Assembly: GCA_046327745.1 (NCBI GenBank) | Contig: JAXLXV010000007.1 | Span: 496,001 to 560,000, forward strand | Reading direction: 5' to 3' | DNA length: 64,000 bases | Origin: JABAQJ01 sp046327745 | GTDB taxonomy: Bacteria > Gemmatimonadota > Gemmatimonadetes > Gemmatimonadales > Gemmatimonadaceae | In this document: positions 28,564 to 37,810 of the stretch, piece by piece | How positions within the stretch are numbered: the first letter of the stretch is position 1 | How the letters are laid out: every line of letters begins with the position of its first letter | Made by a program: the position numbers and the translations under genes | The notes under the pieces: generated by a model | Database searches by the model: none | What the model was told of the DNA's origin: nothing | What the model saw: the letters and a program-made list of their open reading frames with translations, nothing else

Positions 28564-31500
28564 TCAACACTTCGGCACCGGCACGACCCTCGCCGGAACG
28601 CTCCTTGCCCCGGCTGCAACCAGCTGCGCGTTGAGCGCCCCCAGTTCAGTCCCATTGATTGCGCGCCAGCGCGCAAGTGTCTTGGTGAGATCTCGGCACG
28701 CCAGCGCAAACCCCGCGAGCGCCGACGGCGTGGGTGCGAGATCTCCGGAGTCCTGAGTCATGAACTGATCCTGCAACCGTGAGTGAATCGAGAACAGGTC
28801 CGTAGGAGGCGTGCCAGAGAACCCAAAGCTGAACGGTCGATCCTCTGACGCGACGCCGCCAATAGAATCGAGCTTCGCGCGGTATGTCTTCAGGGTCTTG
28901 GCGAGGTCCGAGGTGGAGTCGGCGACCTTTACCGTTTCGAGCGCCGTCCGCATCGAGTCGAGCTGCTGGTACCCATTGAAGGACGCTCGCATCGCTGCAT
29001 CGATCTTCGCCACCAGTGCTCCTTGCGCCCGGAGCGCGACCGCGGTGGCCGGCGATCGTGGATCGTTGCGCACGCTGACGGTGCGCGAGTAGCTCTTCCC
29101 GTTAACCGTCAGCTTCACCGTGTAGGTGCCAGGAAGCACCAAAGCCCCCTCGGGTGAAGGCGGAGTGGCACCGGGGTTCCCATTGATTTCGTACGTGTGA
29201 GCGAACACCGGCGGTGGATCGTACCGCAGGTCCCACACCGCCCGATTGGTGCCCGCGTCTGTCGGCAGATGGTACGGTGCGGACAGCCAGAAGTTGGGAA
29301 AGTTGGGGTGAGACGCTTCTTTGACCGGTGCAGCAGCGGTGCTCGTTAGGTGGCGCACCATGGCGCCGGTCGAGTCCATCACGTCGAGTGTGATTTCGCC
29401 AGAGGGTTGGGTTGCCAGCCAGTAGTTGATCACCGCCCCATCGGGGGGATTCTTCGCTTGCGGCACGTCGAGCGGGTAGGGCGTGTTGTAGCCGGTGTTC
29501 CGACGCACCCGAACGGCGGGATCGGGCGCGAAGAGATGCACCGGCCCATTCGCCACGTCGGCCGTCATCTGCCGTATCACGGCGTAGTCGTCCAAGACCC
29601 AGATCCCCCGACCGTACGTCCCGACCACCATGTCGTTGCCGGCGAACTCGATCGCTCGAAACGACGTCGTCGGCAGATTCAGCCGGAGCGACTGCCAGTG
29701 ATCGCCGTCGTCGAATGACACGAACAACCCGCTCTCGGTCCCGGCGAACAGCAACCCCGCTCGTTTCGGATCGGCCCTGACCACGCGCACGGTACTCCCG
29801 TTAGGCTCCGCGCGCGGCAGGCCATCGGTGATGGGTTGCCAGGTCTTGCCGTAGTCGCGCGTGCGATAGAGGTAGGGCGCATCGTCGCCCAGGCTCTGCA
29901 CGTTCACGGCGGCATACGCTTCCCCGGCGACGAACGGCGAGGCCTCCACCTTTTCGATCAAGGCAGCAGCCGGATACGGCAGGTTGGGAATCGTGGCGTC
30001 CGCCCACGTCTTCCCCTCGTCCCGCGTCACCTTGATCAGACCGTTGTTGGTGCCGACCCAGATGGTCCCTCTACCAACTGGTGACGCGGCCATGCTCTCG
30101 ATCGCGCCAGGCCGCGGACCGTTAGGCGGTGCCTCGGCACTGTCGGGCGGTGGTTTCACGCCGGCCGGGTAAGTGAGGTCGGGGCTCAGCTTCCGCCAAT
30201 GCGCGCCACCGTCTATCGTCGACATCACGACCTGAAAGCCGGCCAGCAACTGGTGCCGATCCCACGGCGCAAAGACCAGTGGTTGTGAAAACGACAAGCG
30301 AAGATGCAGCGACGGATCGGCCGCTGGACTCACTGAGGCCCGCTGGCTGGTCGGCATGTGGAGCTTGAGCACATCGATCCCGGTCGCATAGACCGTATTG
30401 GGATCGAGCGGATCGGGGATGATCGTCCCCCACTCCCATCCGCTCACAGGAGTCCAGTCGATTGGGTAGACGGCGCCGAGGTCGCCGCGAGCGCGCGTTC
30501 GGATGGTGCCCGCGTCCTGTTGCGAGGCGTAGATCCAGTAGGGGAAAGAGTTGTCGATCGAGATGTGGTACACCTGCTCTGTGCTCTGATTGTACCACGA
30601 ACTCCAGCTCTCGCCCCGGTCGAACGTGACGATGGCCCCCTGATCGTATCCGAAAATCATGCGGCGCGGGTTGGTCGGGTCAATCCAGCCAGCCTGCGGG
30701 TCGTCGCCGCCAGGTGCACCCCGGAAACCGGTGAACGTCTCGCCACCATTTGTGGAGATGTAGGCCGTGGTGGCGAACGTGTAGACGATATCGGGGTTCT
30801 TGGTGTCCACGAGCACGCCGCAGTTGTAGCCGCCCTGCGCGTTTCGGATTCGCTTGTCCGACGGATCCATCTGACGCCAGGTGGTCCCGCCGTCATCGGA
30901 CCGATAGAGCCCGTTGTTGGTGATGAGATAGACACGCTGAGCGTCAGTATTCATCGCCACCGCGACGGCGGAGATTCCGTTGAACCTCGGCATCCCACCG
31001 CCCGTCAGCTCCTTCCAGGTAACCCCGCCGTCCACCGACTTGAAGAGACCCCCGGTGGTGGCTGCGTTAGGCGCCGGCGGCGTGCCGCGGGGCGTGATCC
31101 CGCTGGCGGGCGTCGGTGCAGCACCGGTCTTTCGCATGGAGGCGAAGACCACGTCAGGTCGATCGGCGGCGATCGCCATCCGCGACACGCCGACCGAGTC
31201 GCTCACGTACAGCGTCTTGCTCCACGAGTTACCACCGTCCGTGCTCCGATAGACGCCTCGGGCCTCACCTTTGGTTCGACCGCCTTGCGCGCCGACGAGG
31301 ACCACGTCGGCGTTGCGCGGATCGACGATGACGGCGCCGATGCGTTTGGTGGCCTCGAGCCCCACATGCCTCCACGTCTTGCCGGCGTCGGTGGAGCGAT
31401 ACATGCCATCGCCGTCGTTGCCGTAGACTTGCCCGGTGCCGACATAGACCACGTTCGCGTTAGAGGGCGCGACGTCGAGCGCACCGATGGACGACGCCGT

Positions 31501-31764
31501 GGTCACGGAGTCGAAAATTGGAAACCAAGTCTCTCCCGCACTGGTCGTCTTCCACACGCCGCCAGCTGGCGTGCCGGCGTAGAACGTGCCGACCTCGCCG
31601 AGTGCTCCGGCGGTAGCGGAGATGCGCCCGCCTCGGAATGGGCCGACGTTGCGCCAAGCCAATCCTGACAGAAGTTGAGCCGGCACGGGCGCGGAAGCGG
31701 GCGAACTGAACCCGAGCAGCAGCCCGAGTGTCGTACTGAAGACCAGTGAGGATGCTCTTCTCAT
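28564..31764 (-). CDS. BNR/sortilin-like (VPS10) beta-propeller protein, secreted
   Basis: 1,066 residues, signal peptide MRRASSLVFSTTLGLLLGFS. The N-terminal 700 residues hold repeated Asp-box (SxDxGxTW) motifs: SAGETWF, STDAGKTW, STDGGNSW, SVDGGVTW, SDDGGTTW, TRDEGKTW, TRDYGKTW, organised as two propellers. A conserved segment FAGNDMVVGTYGRGIWVLDD closes the second propeller, as in the large family described as WD40/YVTN/BNR-repeat glycosyl hydrolases that is very abundant in Gemmatimonadota and Acidobacteriota. The C-terminal part holds an immunoglobulin-like region (PGTYTVKLTVNGKSYSRTVS) and a helical end. Function is unknown; no sialidase arginine cluster is visible. Monocistronic. Confidence 0.9.
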   Translation of the reverse strand: MRRASSLVFSTTLGLLLGFSSPASAPVPAQLLSGLAWRNVGPFRGGRISATAGALGEVGTFYAGTPAGGVWKTTSAGETWFPIFDSVTTASSIGALDVAPSNANVVYVGTGQVYGNDGDGMYRSTDAGKTWRHVGLEATKRIGAVIVDPRNADVVLVGAQGGRTKGEARGVYRSTDGGNSWSKTLYVSDSVGVSRMAIAADRPDVVFASMRKTGAAPTPASGITPRGTPPAPNAATTGGLFKSVDGGVTWKELTGGGMPRFNGISAVAVAMNTDAQRVYLITNNGLYRSDDGGTTWRQMDPSDKRIRNAQGGYNCGVLVDTKNPDIVYTFATTAYISTNGGETFTGFRGAPGGDDPQAGWIDPTNPRRMIFGYDQGAIVTFDRGESWSSWYNQSTEQVYHISIDNSFPYWIYASQQDAGTIRTRARGDLGAVYPIDWTPVSGWEWGTIIPDPLDPNTVYATGIDVLKLHMPTSQRASVSPAADPSLHLRLSFSQPLVFAPWDRHQLLAGFQVVMSTIDGGAHWRKLSPDLTYPAGVKPPPDSAEAPPNGPRPGAIESMAASPVGRGTIWVGTNNGLIKVTRDEGKTWADATIPNLPYPAAALIEKVEASPFVAGEAYAAVNVQSLGDDAPYLYRTRDYGKTWQPITDGLPRAEPNGSTVRVVRADPKRAGLLFAGTESGLFVSFDDGDHWQSLRLNLPTTSFRAIEFAGNDMVVGTYGRGIWVLDDYAVIRQMTADVANGPVHLFAPDPAVRVRRNTGYNTPYPLDVPQAKNPPDGAVINYWLATQPSGEITLDVMDSTGAMVRHLTSTAAAPVKEASHPNFPNFWLSAPYHLPTDAGTNRAVWDLRYDPPPVFAHTYEINGNPGATPPSPEGALVLPGTYTVKLTVNGKSYSRTVSVRNDPRSPATAVALRAQGALVAKIDAAMRASFNGYQQLDSMRTALETVKVADSTSDLAKTLKTYRAKLDSIGGVASEDRPFSFGFSGTPPTDLFSIHSRLQDQFMTQDSGDLAPTPSALAGFALACRDLTKTLARWRAINGTELGALNAQLVAAGARSVPARVVPVPKC

Positions 31765-32054
31765 GACAGGAGCCGAGTGAGTGCTGATGTGACGAACGGA
31801 GTTCGGTGATCGGGTTCGATCAACGATCCAGTAGTTATGCTACTGTCGAGACCGAGCCCCCGCAAAGCGCGGCGCCCGGCGCAGTGGGCTGTCGCGCCGC
31901 CGCCGTCGATGCGATGAGCGCACCATAGGCGAGGCATGACCATGAGCGCACACGTCCCACGCCGCCAGCAGTCGCCAACAGGGCCGTTACGCAAATGGGA
32001 CGGGCCGCCGGAACTACACCGGAACCCGTCCCACTCGTATGCCAGACGCTTTAC
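31765..32054. other. Intergenic space
   Basis: Holds the upstream region of the BNR gene (minus strand) and the downstream end of the protease operon. I see no gene, repeat or strong terminator in it. Confidence 0.5.
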
Positions 32055-34991
32055 CTACTCCGGCACCTCAAACCGAATCTCCACCCGACGATCCAGCGGG
32101 TCCGCCACTTCCTTGTTCGCCGGTGTCGTCGGAGTTGGCTCGCCATGCGAGCCCTCGATCACCTTGGCCGCCGACGTCAGCTCCATCCGCAACAGGTCCG
32201 CCACGGTCTTCGCCCGCTTCGCCGCCAGGTTCCGGTTGAACTTCTCCTTCCCTGTCGCGCTCGCGTAGCCCTCCACCGTGATCGGGATGCTGCCGTTGCG
32301 CAGGCGGTTGTAGCGCACCTCATTCTCGGCCTTGAGCGACGCCAAGCGTTGCTTCAATCGCTCCACCCACTTGGCGCTCAGGTCGGACTGCTCTTCCTTC
32401 TCGAACAGATAGACGCCGAAGAACTTGTACACGCGCGGAATGGCCAGCTTGGTATCCTGCACATTCCCGAACGTCGTCTTGTTGATGAACTCCACGGACA
32501 CACGTTCGTTCTTGTCCAGATCCAGGTCGATGAACCCATCAGACTCAACGGAAATCTTCCCGGAGAAGTCGTACGCCTTCTCGCCGATGGCTGGATCCCA
32601 CTTGGCGTCCTTGAAGATGAAGTCAATCTTGGACGATTCTGCCTTGGGGGCGGAGCCATTCTTCGCCACGAACTTCACGGCAAACTTCTCGTCCTTCAGG
32701 CCCGTGGAGTCCTGAACCACGCGCGTGATCTGCGCCGCGCGAATGTCGTGGCCGTTGTACTCGAAGATGACTCGAAACTTGAAGTGGTACGTATTGCCAC
32801 CGTCCAGGTTCAGGCGCGCGACGTCCTTCTTGCCAATGCTCGGCTGCGTGGCCTTGAGCATGAAATCCGCGCTCTTTCGCCGCCACTGCTGTGACGCGGC
32901 GGTGTCTTCGTGCAGGATCTCGGCGATGTCGCTCTCCACGGAGAACTTCCCTTCCTCTGGGCGCGCAGCCCACTTCTTGAAGATCCCCTTGGCGAGGTCC
33001 CACGCGTCTCCAGCGATATCGAGTGCCTTGGCTCCACTACTGGCGGCGGCAGCAGGTGACAGGGTGAAGCCTAACGCAGTCGCGTCGGCGGAAGTGACAA
33101 TGGCGTCCGCGGCGCCGCCGCCCTGATCCTTCTGGAACCGCACGAATGCCATGGCCGTGCCGGGCCCGAGCTCGCCGTCGACTTTGCCGGAGTAGTACTT
33201 CTTGGCGTGCTTGGCCAGCCCAGATTGCAACTGGCGGACGTCGTCCCCGTTGCTCCCAAAGCGCAGGCGTCCGAGCGTCGTGTTGCCGCCGGCGGCTAAC
33301 CGCGCCTCGCGGCCGGTGAGCAGCACGTAGGCATGCGCCTGCCCGTCATTCGCCGTGGGATGGGTGTTATCCAGCCCGAGTGCGCGGCGGAAGTCCGCCC
33401 ACGCCCCGGACGGAGTGTCACTCGACGAGGTGCCGGGAATAGTGTTGCATCCGGCGGATGAGTAGTCGGGGACGGTGGAACTGCCTGTGTTCACGGTGAC
33501 AATGCCGGGGTGGATGTTGTCGTTCGGCACGGTCTTGTCCCACGTGTCGCGCACGGTGTACGTCAGGTCGTCTTCCGTGCGAAGCACCAACACTTCATCA
33601 TCATTGCGCAGCGCCCCCTGAATGCGTCCGGGATTGTCCACCAGCTCGCCGCTGGCATTCCGCTTTTTGGCGCGATGCGTCCCGACCGTGAGTTTGTACC
33701 GCCCCGTCGGCAGCAGGTTGGCCTTTTTGCCGTGATTCTCCCGGTAGGTCTCCATGTACTCCCAGTTAGGCACCGTGGAGGCCTGGAAGGCAGCCAGCGT
33801 ATCGGTCGAACGGTCCCACACGCCAATCACGCAGCGATTGTCGATGTGGTTGGGTTCCACTTCGCGCAGCGTGACCTGCTTGCTCAACGTCGGCACGTCG
33901 GCGTCCATGGTGCATCCACGCAGCCCGAACACCACCTTCTGGCTTACGCCATCCAGCGTAAAGCGATTGAAGCGCACGAGCCGGTCCAAGATCGCCGCGG
34001 TCAGGTCAAACGGCTTGGTGTCGATGGCCGTCGCTAAGTGCCGATAGTCAACACAGTCAGCGTCCGCGGCCCAATGGACGTCGGCGGCGCCCATGACCTT
34101 GGGAGCGTCCAGCCCGTGAGCAAACGAGGAGTGAGCACGCGCGCCATGGTGCCCGCCGCCGCCCCATCCACGGTGGCCTTCGCGGTACGACGGCTCAAAC
34201 TCGGCGTCATCCACGGTCGCGAAGCGTCCGACCTCTAGCGACTGCGCGTACGTTCCCACGCGTGCCGAGACTGAGCGCGCCACGTTCAGCAGCGTATCGT
34301 GCGGCCAGTGGACAATCTGGATGCGCGGCGCGCTCTTTGGGTCGAGCGCCTCTTCCTCGTACTTCTTCACGAAGGCGCCGTAGTTCTCTGGGTACGCCTT
34401 GCCGCCAGCCGGATCTACGATGTCCAGCGATGTACCTGCCGGTGTGCCGTCACCGTGAATGCCGGTGATGAGGCGGGCGTGGATGGAGAATCCCGCGCCG
34501 GGCTTCTCGTCGGTAGTCACCCAAATCGGTCCGTAAGCTCGGAGCAGCGCTTCCCACCCCGCTACGGTCCGACTCTGCGGATACTCGTAAGCCAGCCCCG
34601 CTGCGGCGAGGAATGTCGCCTTCTCGCCCGCGGTGAGCCCCTGGTTGTTGCTGAACTTCGTCAGGTAGGTAGCGCCGATCTGCCCCATGACCGTGGCGAT
34701 GGTCATCGACTGCTGCTTGCGCCAACACGTCATCATGGTCGCGACCGTGGCCCAGCAGGTCATCCCCGAGGGCTGCGCAATGGGCGCGACGAAGCCCGGT
34801 ACGGAGTAGTCGACGGCGGACGACGCCTTGGCCAGCGCGGGCTTGGCCGCTGGTGCAGCCGACGGAGCGCTCGCCGTTGGTGGCGTCTGCAGCGGAGCTT
34901 TCGCCTTCCGCTTCTTCTTCGCGGGGCGTTCGCGTTGACGCGTGGCGGCGGGTCCTAACGAGTTAAAGAGGTCCAGCAGTCGGTTGGGCAT
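32055..34991 (-). CDS. Papain-like protease / L,D-peptidase-like / peptidoglycan-binding / OmpA fusion protein
   Basis: 978 residues, last gene of the sigma-54 operon. Order: a short start MPNRLLDLFNSLG shared with the protease encoded upstream; a Lys/Pro/Ala linker (residues 20-60); a papain-like domain of the AvrRpt2/C70 type with Cys79 (GMTCWAT), His171 (SIHARLITGI) and Asp193 (DIVDP); an unassigned region; around residues 480-520 NIHPGIVTVNTGS and YSSAGCNTIPG, matching the His...Cys layout of DUF5675/L,D-transpeptidase-like domains; a peptidoglycan-binding domain (about 577-620, LRFGSNGDDVRQLQSGLAKH); a beta-rich region; and an OmpA C-terminus (about 890-977, VEGYASATGKEKFNRNLAAK). No signal peptide despite three wall-related modules, which is odd. 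It probably works on or binds the cell wall after unconventional export, or inside target cells. Confidence 0.78.
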   Translation of the reverse strand: MPNRLLDLFNSLGPAATRQRERPAKKKRKAKAPLQTPPTASAPSAAPAAKPALAKASSAVDYSVPGFVAPIAQPSGMTCWATVATMMTCWRKQQSMTIATVMGQIGATYLTKFSNNQGLTAGEKATFLAAAGLAYEYPQSRTVAGWEALLRAYGPIWVTTDEKPGAGFSIHARLITGIHGDGTPAGTSLDIVDPAGGKAYPENYGAFVKKYEEEALDPKSAPRIQIVHWPHDTLLNVARSVSARVGTYAQSLEVGRFATVDDAEFEPSYREGHRGWGGGGHHGARAHSSFAHGLDAPKVMGAADVHWAADADCVDYRHLATAIDTKPFDLTAAILDRLVRFNRFTLDGVSQKVVFGLRGCTMDADVPTLSKQVTLREVEPNHIDNRCVIGVWDRSTDTLAAFQASTVPNWEYMETYRENHGKKANLLPTGRYKLTVGTHRAKKRNASGELVDNPGRIQGALRNDDEVLVLRTEDDLTYTVRDTWDKTVPNDNIHPGIVTVNTGSSTVPDYSSAGCNTIPGTSSSDTPSGAWADFRRALGLDNTHPTANDGQAHAYVLLTGREARLAAGGNTTLGRLRFGSNGDDVRQLQSGLAKHAKKYYSGKVDGELGPGTAMAFVRFQKDQGGGAADAIVTSADATALGFTLSPAAAASSGAKALDIAGDAWDLAKGIFKKWAARPEEGKFSVESDIAEILHEDTAASQQWRRKSADFMLKATQPSIGKKDVARLNLDGGNTYHFKFRVIFEYNGHDIRAAQITRVVQDSTGLKDEKFAVKFVAKNGSAPKAESSKIDFIFKDAKWDPAIGEKAYDFSGKISVESDGFIDLDLDKNERVSVEFINKTTFGNVQDTKLAIPRVYKFFGVYLFEKEEQSDLSAKWVERLKQRLASLKAENEVRYNRLRNGSIPITVEGYASATGKEKFNRNLAAKRAKTVADLLRMELTSAAKVIEGSHGEPTPTTPANKEVADPLDRRVEIRFEVPE

Positions 34992-35012
34992 GGCGATAGT
35001 CTCCAGCGCTAC

Positions 35013-36428
35013 TCAGGCGTGCGCGACGTAGATGCCTTGCTGCTTGATTTCCTGTCGGCCCAGCGTTTCCTGCTTCTCCACGAAGCGCTGGTAGGTCTCG
35101 GTGTACTGCGCACCGCGGTTCGGCAGGTGGAACACGTTCATCCCGGCCTCCCACGGATCGTTGATGTAGACGACGGTCCCCGTCGGCGTGCCGTCCCCCA
35201 CCATGCCGGTGACCACACGCACGTGCGGCCCGGGCTCGGCAGAGGCCACCCACAACGGTCCATGACTCTTCAGCAGGTCGGCGAACCCCTGCACCGTGTA
35301 GGTCTGCGCTGGCTCCGCCGTCAGCCGGAACACGTTGAACATGTGCGTGTCTTCCGCGTTCAGCCCGGTCTGGTACTGTGCCCAGTATCCGGTGGCGCGG
35401 GCGATCTCTGACGGATCGATCGACATATGGTCGCGCCAGCCAACCACCATCGCCGCACCCGCAGCCCAGCAGGAATACCCCGTTTGTTGGGCCACGAGCT
35501 GCACCTGGTGGCGCACGTTGATGGCGCCGCCGAGTGACTGTGCGGGGGTTGGCGTTTGAACGGCCGGTTGCGGTGCGAGTTTGACCAGATCGGCGATCAG
35601 TACGTCACCCCCTGGCATGGCAACCGGCGCCGGCGTCGCGTCGGGAGTCGGCGCGGCGTTCACTGGCTCGGCGTCGAGCTGGCGATCGAGTACCGAGAAG
35701 ACCTGAGAGAGCTGCAACGACGGCAGGCGGAACTCGGTGGCGTAGTTCATCCCCTTGGCCATCGTGTCGAAGATGGCGTGGCTCTTTGAAGAGGCCTGAG
35801 AGGTTCCGGGGGCGGGCGCCGCCTCTTCATCTGAGGGAGGCGTAGGCGGGGTGGAGTTTGGCGGCGGATGTTGCACGCGTTCCGCCAGCTCCGCCAAGTC
35901 GGACTCCACGGCGGCCATCTGCGCGGTAAAGGACGCCGCTTCTTCCGATACCTCCATCCGCGGGGCCTCGACATCGACGCGGTCGACCGACGGTGTGTAC
36001 ACCTCCTCCACCGAGTCGCTCTCCGCCTGCGGGTAGTCCTCGTCGGGACTCAGCGTCACCGTGGGCGTGTCATCGCCGTCGTCCTCGAACGCCTCGACCT
36101 CAATGCCCAGTGCTTGCGCGTGGGGCGCCGGTGTTGCGCCAGCATCGTCCGTCGGCAGCTCAACCTTTGGCGCCGCGGGGTACGCAATGGCATGCTCACA
36201 GTGGATGGCGCCACCGGTGTCAAAGCTTTGCGCAACCGGCGCCGTCGTTGGGGTCGGAGTGCTCGGCGTCGCGATACCAGGCGCCGCCTTTGGGCTCGTC
36301 GCCTGAAGACCGCCCTTGCGGCATCGCTTCTTTCGTGCGTGCCCCTTGGTACCCTTGCCGTTGTGCCCGTTAGGCGTGGCGGTGAGCAGGTCGTCCAGCT
36401 GAAAGAGAGAGACCAGTCGGTTCTTCAT
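35013..36428 (-). CDS. Papain-like cysteine protease with long disordered N-terminus
   Basis: 471 residues. A strong ribosome site (GAGGAGAAGG) lies five bases before ATG 36428. It begins MKNRLVSLFQLDDLL, close to MPNRLLDLF of the downstream protein, then has about 280 residues of Pro/Thr/Ala/Glu-rich disordered sequence. The C-terminal 170 residues are a papain-like domain (AvrRpt2/C70-like) with Cys in GYSCWAAGAAMVVGW (about residue 317), His in GPHVRVVTGMVGDG (about 402) and Asn/Asp in VYINDPW. The triad looks complete. No signal peptide. Thirteen bases after the previous gene and 21 before the next. The two proteases are probably paralogues that gained different partners. Confidence 0.8.
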   Translation of the reverse strand: MKNRLVSLFQLDDLLTATPNGHNGKGTKGHARKKRCRKGGLQATSPKAAPGIATPSTPTPTTAPVAQSFDTGGAIHCEHAIAYPAAPKVELPTDDAGATPAPHAQALGIEVEAFEDDGDDTPTVTLSPDEDYPQAESDSVEEVYTPSVDRVDVEAPRMEVSEEAASFTAQMAAVESDLAELAERVQHPPPNSTPPTPPSDEEAAPAPGTSQASSKSHAIFDTMAKGMNYATEFRLPSLQLSQVFSVLDRQLDAEPVNAAPTPDATPAPVAMPGGDVLIADLVKLAPQPAVQTPTPAQSLGGAINVRHQVQLVAQQTGYSCWAAGAAMVVGWRDHMSIDPSEIARATGYWAQYQTGLNAEDTHMFNVFRLTAEPAQTYTVQGFADLLKSHGPLWVASAEPGPHVRVVTGMVGDGTPTGTVVYINDPWEAGMNVFHLPNRGAQYTETYQRFVEKQETLGRQEIKQQGIYVAHA

Positions 36429-36441
36429 GTGCGCCTTCTCC

Positions 36442-37182
36442 TCACGCGTGAACGTCGAGTGTGATCACCGCGTACGGATCGAGTGCCACGCGCAGCTCGT
36501 TCACGCCATCGCGAAGGGTGTTGGGGTCCAGGCCAAGACGCAGTTCGCGGTCGCTGGCGGAGAGCACACGGACGGGGACGCCGTTCAGGGTCGCCAGGGG
36601 GAACTCCCCCACGGAGGCCGCCATCGCCAGGTTCGCCCCCTCCAGCTGCAAGTGCTTGGTGTTCTCCCCTTCAACGAGCATGGCCTTGGCAACCGACGGC
36701 GCGTTCTGACGGCGCTTCGTCCGGTTGATGATGTTGGCAAGCTTCGAGTAGTCGACCGAGCTGCCGGCGCGTTTGAGGTCCACGTTCTTCTTCTCCATGC
36801 GCTCGATGTCGTTCACCGTGGTGACGCCAATGCGGTGCAACTCCTGCTTGGTCTGGTCGTCGATGTCGTCGACCACGTCAATCGCGATGTCGTCCGCCGA
36901 TGGCGGGTCCTTGGTGGTCTCGCGGATTTGCCGGTCGGTGATGGAGCCGAGTTGAAAGGCGATCTTGGCCGCGCCGGTCTCACCCGGACCGGCGGTGCTG
37001 AAACGCAAGTCGCGGCCGTCGAAGTCCGGGAAGAGCTGCAACTCCAGGTTCAGGTCGCGCACCGTATATGTCAGGCGCCGATTGATCCCCTTGAGCGCGA
37101 GCGTATCCTGCGCCCGATCCAGCTCCAGGATCAACGAATCCAGAAAGGAGTTCAGCTTCCAGCTCGGACTACTCTTCGCCAT
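36442..37182 (-). CDS. Unrecognised operon protein with a helix-hairpin-helix-like segment
   Basis: 246 residues. It opens SPSWKLNSFLDSLILELDRA, has a beta-rich part (RLTYTVRDLNLELQLFPDFD), then a helical segment VVDDIDDQTKQELHRIGVTT followed by VNDIERMEKKNVDL that resembles the HhH-like domain of DUF4332 proteins, and ends in an IPT/TIG-like beta domain (ANLAMAASVGEFPLATLNG, LRVALDPYAVITLDVHA). No export signal. It overlaps the upstream gene by 14 bases, so the two are coupled. Function unknown; it could be an adaptor in the operon's complex. Confidence 0.6.
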   Translation of the reverse strand: MAKSSPSWKLNSFLDSLILELDRAQDTLALKGINRRLTYTVRDLNLELQLFPDFDGRDLRFSTAGPGETGAAKIAFQLGSITDRQIRETTKDPPSADDIAIDVVDDIDDQTKQELHRIGVTTVNDIERMEKKNVDLKRAGSSVDYSKLANIINRTKRRQNAPSVAKAMLVEGENTKHLQLEGANLAMAASVGEFPLATLNGVPVRVLSASDRELRLGLDPNTLRDGVNELRVALDPYAVITLDVHA

Positions 37183-37543
37183 GCGGCTCCCGTGCGATGT
37201 GCATGGTCAGCTTGTGAAAGGCCGGCAAGACGGTGGTCTCCGTGTACTGCGTGGGGGTGGAGCCGCGCACCTGTACCCGGTCCTGCGCATCGGGTCGCAC
37301 CGCCAGTTCAATCGCTACCGAAAGGGTGATTCCCTCGATCTCCATGGCACGACCCAAGGTCGTGCTCAAAGGGAATTGCGTGTTGGCGCCGGCGGGATCA
37401 GTTCCGATAGCAACGTCGGCCTGATCCTCGTCGACGGCAGCGTCGATGTCGCCGAGTGCTTCCAGCAGGACGCCAAAGGGCGGCAAGTCACCGTCGAAGG
37501 TGTCCTCATCCAGTGCCGGCTCCGGCAGCTCCCACGCGCTCAC
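37169..37543 (-). CDS. Small acidic operon protein
   Basis: 124 residues, strongly acidic start (PALDEDTFDGDLPPFGVLLE), followed by beta-like sequence (MEIEGITLSVAIELAVRPDA, TETTVLPAFHKLTMHIA). The GTG start at 37543 overlaps the previous stop (GTGA) and its own stop lies 14 bases inside the next gene. This tight coupling supports it as a real gene. No family recognised. Confidence 0.6.
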   Translation of the reverse strand: MSAWELPEPALDEDTFDGDLPPFGVLLEALGDIDAAVDEDQADVAIGTDPAGANTQFPLSTTLGRAMEIEGITLSVAIELAVRPDAQDRVQVRGSTPTQYTETTVLPAFHKLTMHIAREPHGEE

Positions 37544-37734
37544 ACGGCACCTCCGCCGGGTCCGTCACGCGTGGGCCCTTCGGCGGGCTTCCCTGCCTTG
37601 GGCTCCAAGGTGACGGGGGCTAGCCCGACGGTCTTGTCAAAGAGCACTTCCATCCCGTCCAACATCACGGGAGCGTCACCAGCGGCTCGGCTATACCCCG
37701 CGCTGAACACTGGAAAGTCGGTTCGTGTCGTCAT
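37540..37734 (-). CDS. Very small operon protein
   Basis: 64 residues (MTTRTDFPVFSAGYSRAAGD, MLDGMEVLFDKTVGLAPVTL, then a Pro/Gly-rich tail). It is placed between coupled genes and overlaps the next by GTGA, which is the main support. No family recognised. Confidence 0.5.
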   Translation of the reverse strand: MTTRTDFPVFSAGYSRAAGDAPVMLDGMEVLFDKTVGLAPVTLEPKAGKPAEGPTRDGPGGGAV

Positions 37735-37810
37735 GTCGCGATCCTCGCAACAACCAGGTGCCGTGAGTTACACGACGGGCAGTGAGGCTGGGTGTATTGG
37801 CAGCGCGTCG

